A DNA stretch of 64,000 nt. Origin: Kitagawia praeruptora. Taxonomy: Eukaryota; Streptophyta; Magnoliopsida; Apiales; Apiaceae. The stretch covers positions 158,435,501-158,499,500 of the forward strand of contig CM075354.1 of NCBI GenBank assembly GCA_037693485.1, in the 5' to 3' direction. Both the position numbers and the translations under genes were made by a program. The notes beneath the pieces were generated by a model. The model saw nothing but the letters and a program-made list of their open reading frames with translations. It had not been told where the DNA came from and ran no database searches. Shown piece after piece: positions 62,567 to 64,000 of this stretch (positions within the stretch are counted from its first letter, which is position 1; each line of letters begins with the position of its first letter).

Positions 62567-62717
62567 ATCTCCCCCAAATTGTGAGTGAGACCCTTAGTCA
62601 CAATTTCATGTCTGATAACAAGCCTAACATACATAAAGATAAAGCTTTTAAAAGTACAGGTATGAATTTGATTGAAGAAATTACATAGAAGTATTCTTAC
62701 AAGTTATGAGGAACTAC

Positions 62718-64000
62718 TTAGCCATATCCTTTTGGATTCATCTTTTGAGCTTTGGCTTGTAGATTCTCATTTTTCATTCTATCTTCAGCTTCTTTGGCTT
62801 TCTTCTTTGCAATTTCTTCCATGGTAAGAATGATATCTTTCATTGCAGTGAGTTCTTCAATTAGAGGAGAGCCTGATAAATCCTTGAGCACTTCATTTAG
62901 TTGTTTCTCAGAGTAGGAACTGATGTAGTCCATTCTAATCTTCACATTTCTACCATATTTCTTGTACTCAATGATGTAAGGATTAAACTTAACTCTGCAC
63001 AGACCCATAGCTCTCAACTCATCAGCCTTAGCTTCCATTGCAACAAACTCCTCCTCCCTTTTCTTTAGTAGCTTTTCACTGTTCTTTCTCATTTCTGCCT
63101 GGTGATCTCTTTTCATCTTGACAAAGTCAATTAACTCCAGCTTCCACACCCTTTCCACTCTGTCCTCAGAATCCAACATTGCAATTATCCTTTCTATGTC
63201 ATACAGCCTGCCCCAGTGCTGGCATGTTCCTTGTCTGAATTTCTTCTGTCTTCCATCAGAATACTTAACTTCAAGAAAATCATCAACAATGACAACATGA
63301 TAGATTCTTTGAGCCCATAGAAACTGCAGTTGGTCTTCATCATAGCTTTCATCCAGAGGTGGTAGGTTTAATCCTGGGATAATTGTTAGTGCCTTAGATT
63401 TGGATAGCTTCACCTTTCTTGCAACATGTTTAAATTTCATTCTCTTGACATGGTTGCTTGGCAGGAATTTTTGACCTTTGTTGGTAGACCATAGTAGTAT
63501 TCCATTAGCAGTTTGCTTTCTGAAACATACACATGGTTTCTTGACTTGAATCTTCTTTTCTTCTTGAGGTGGTAAAACAGTTGCAGAAGCCATAGATGTA
63601 GATTTTGCTAGGTCACTACTAACAGTATTCACCCTAGACTTAGAGTCTTGTGTTGTGGTGAGGTTACTGCTAGCAATGCCTAAGGCTTGCTATTTTCCAC
63701 TCTTCCTCTCATAGATTTTACCTTGGTCATCATCATTCTTCTTGTCCTTGTCAGCCTTCTTCTTTTTGTCTTCATCACCCTTATCTCTCCTGTGATGTCT
63801 TCTCCTCCCATCACTTTTATCTTCAGAATCATCATCCTTATTTTTCCTAGGTTGAGCCATCTCTGGAATTTCGCCAGTTGCAATATAAGTTCTGAGGATG
63901 TGCAGTGCCTCAGTTTCTTCAGCATTTCTGGCTCCAACCTTCTTCTGTAATTGATCAATGATAGCAATGATCAGTCTGTGATTTCTAGTGGTGAGATCAT
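62718..64000 (-). pseudogene. Env-position ORF of the second sirevirus, one stop, partial
   Basis: C-terminal part of the same protein as 16517-21271, from the basic tract (RRRHHRRDKGDED) through PCVCFRKQ and CQHWGRLYDIERI to QKMNPKGYG. The frame runs from the window edge to 62718 with one TAG at 63690-63692, where the first copy has CAG (Gln). It reads through the position at which the first copy has its TAA. It ends shortly before the PPT, as in the first copy. No membrane segment is seen in this part. Confidence 0.85.

Larger units (their letters stand above)
61281..64000 (-). mobile_element. Second sirevirus of the same family (minus strand, partial)
   Basis: On the minus strand: 3' part of the env-position ORF, a PPT (62567-62577) and the 3' LTR (61281-62566). 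The remaining element lies beyond 64000. The flank AAATC (61276-61280) should recur at the far end. It is inserted into the right arm of a TA-centred hairpin. Confidence 0.92.

Noticed and set aside
1..64000. CRISPR arrays, operons, ribosome binding sites or bacterial mobile elements
   Set aside because: Introns, plant retroelements, SINEs and AT-rich intergenic DNA show this is nuclear plant DNA; the regular repeats are satellites or transposon arrays without spacers.

Overview
This window is plant nuclear DNA, almost certainly from a flowering plant and probably a eudicot. It is AT-rich and carries plant-type sirevirus Copia, Tat-like Gypsy, CACTA, Mutator-like (MULE), Stowaway and tRNA-derived SINE elements, plus fragments of plant genes. 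I cannot name the species. No clearly functional host gene was found. The window is an intergenic, nested transposon landscape.

Layout. 1-2.2 kb: the 3' part of an LTR, a CATA-type microsatellite and AT-rich DNA. 2.2-5.7 kb: a broken RABD-type Rab GTPase gene (minus strand) and a duplicated copy of its 5' flank, peppered with Mutator-type foldback MITEs with 9-10 bp target duplications. 5.8-33.5 kb: a tandem array of roughly 175-bp units, split at 7258/32705 by one large nest. The outer shell of the nest (7259-32704, duplication GATAC) looks like a solo LTR of a Gypsy-type element. Inside it sit (a) a 14.1-kb sirevirus-type Copia element (8592-22723, duplication AATAC) with gag, pol and a long env-position ORF; (b) a non-autonomous CACTA element (23482-27112, duplication ATT) carrying an exon that resembles RGLG/copine-type E3 ligases; (c) a very young non-autonomous LTR retrotransposon (28157-32025, duplication ACATA) whose 1069-codon ORF contains intronless pieces resembling two host genes, PMI1 and the decapping factor PAT1.

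33.5-40.9 kb: a CACTA-like end, a Stowaway MITE, a hAT-like MITE, one copy of a segmental duplication, a minus-strand SINE with a 21-bp target duplication, and a decayed MULE (transposase plus GRF zinc-finger ORF) cut off at about 40870. 40.9-50.1 kb: a 5'-truncated Tat-like Gypsy element with an open gag-pol reading frame, two RNase H domains, a three-exon antisense gene with its own TATA-like box, and a 3' LTR. 50.5-54.3 kb: the second copy of the segmental duplication, invaded by a SINE and by a 2.9-kb internally deleted MULE (140-bp TIRs, 9-bp duplication). 54.9-58.0 kb: a complete non-autonomous LTR element (479-bp LTRs, duplication ATAAT). 58-61.3 kb: AT-rich DNA, a Helitron-like 3' end and a hairpin-rich repeat block. 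61.3-64 kb: a second sirevirus of the same family on the minus strand, running off the window.

The parts do not form a pathway. The autonomous retroelement genes serve element replication, and the host-like sequences (RABD, RGLG, PMI1, PAT1) are duplicated or captured copies. The most unusual object is the PMI1/PAT1 chimeric ORF in the young LTR element. Next are the intact spliced antisense gene of the Gypsy element and the paralogous empty sites that date several insertions. Family names rest on motifs recognised by eye; no database search was run.
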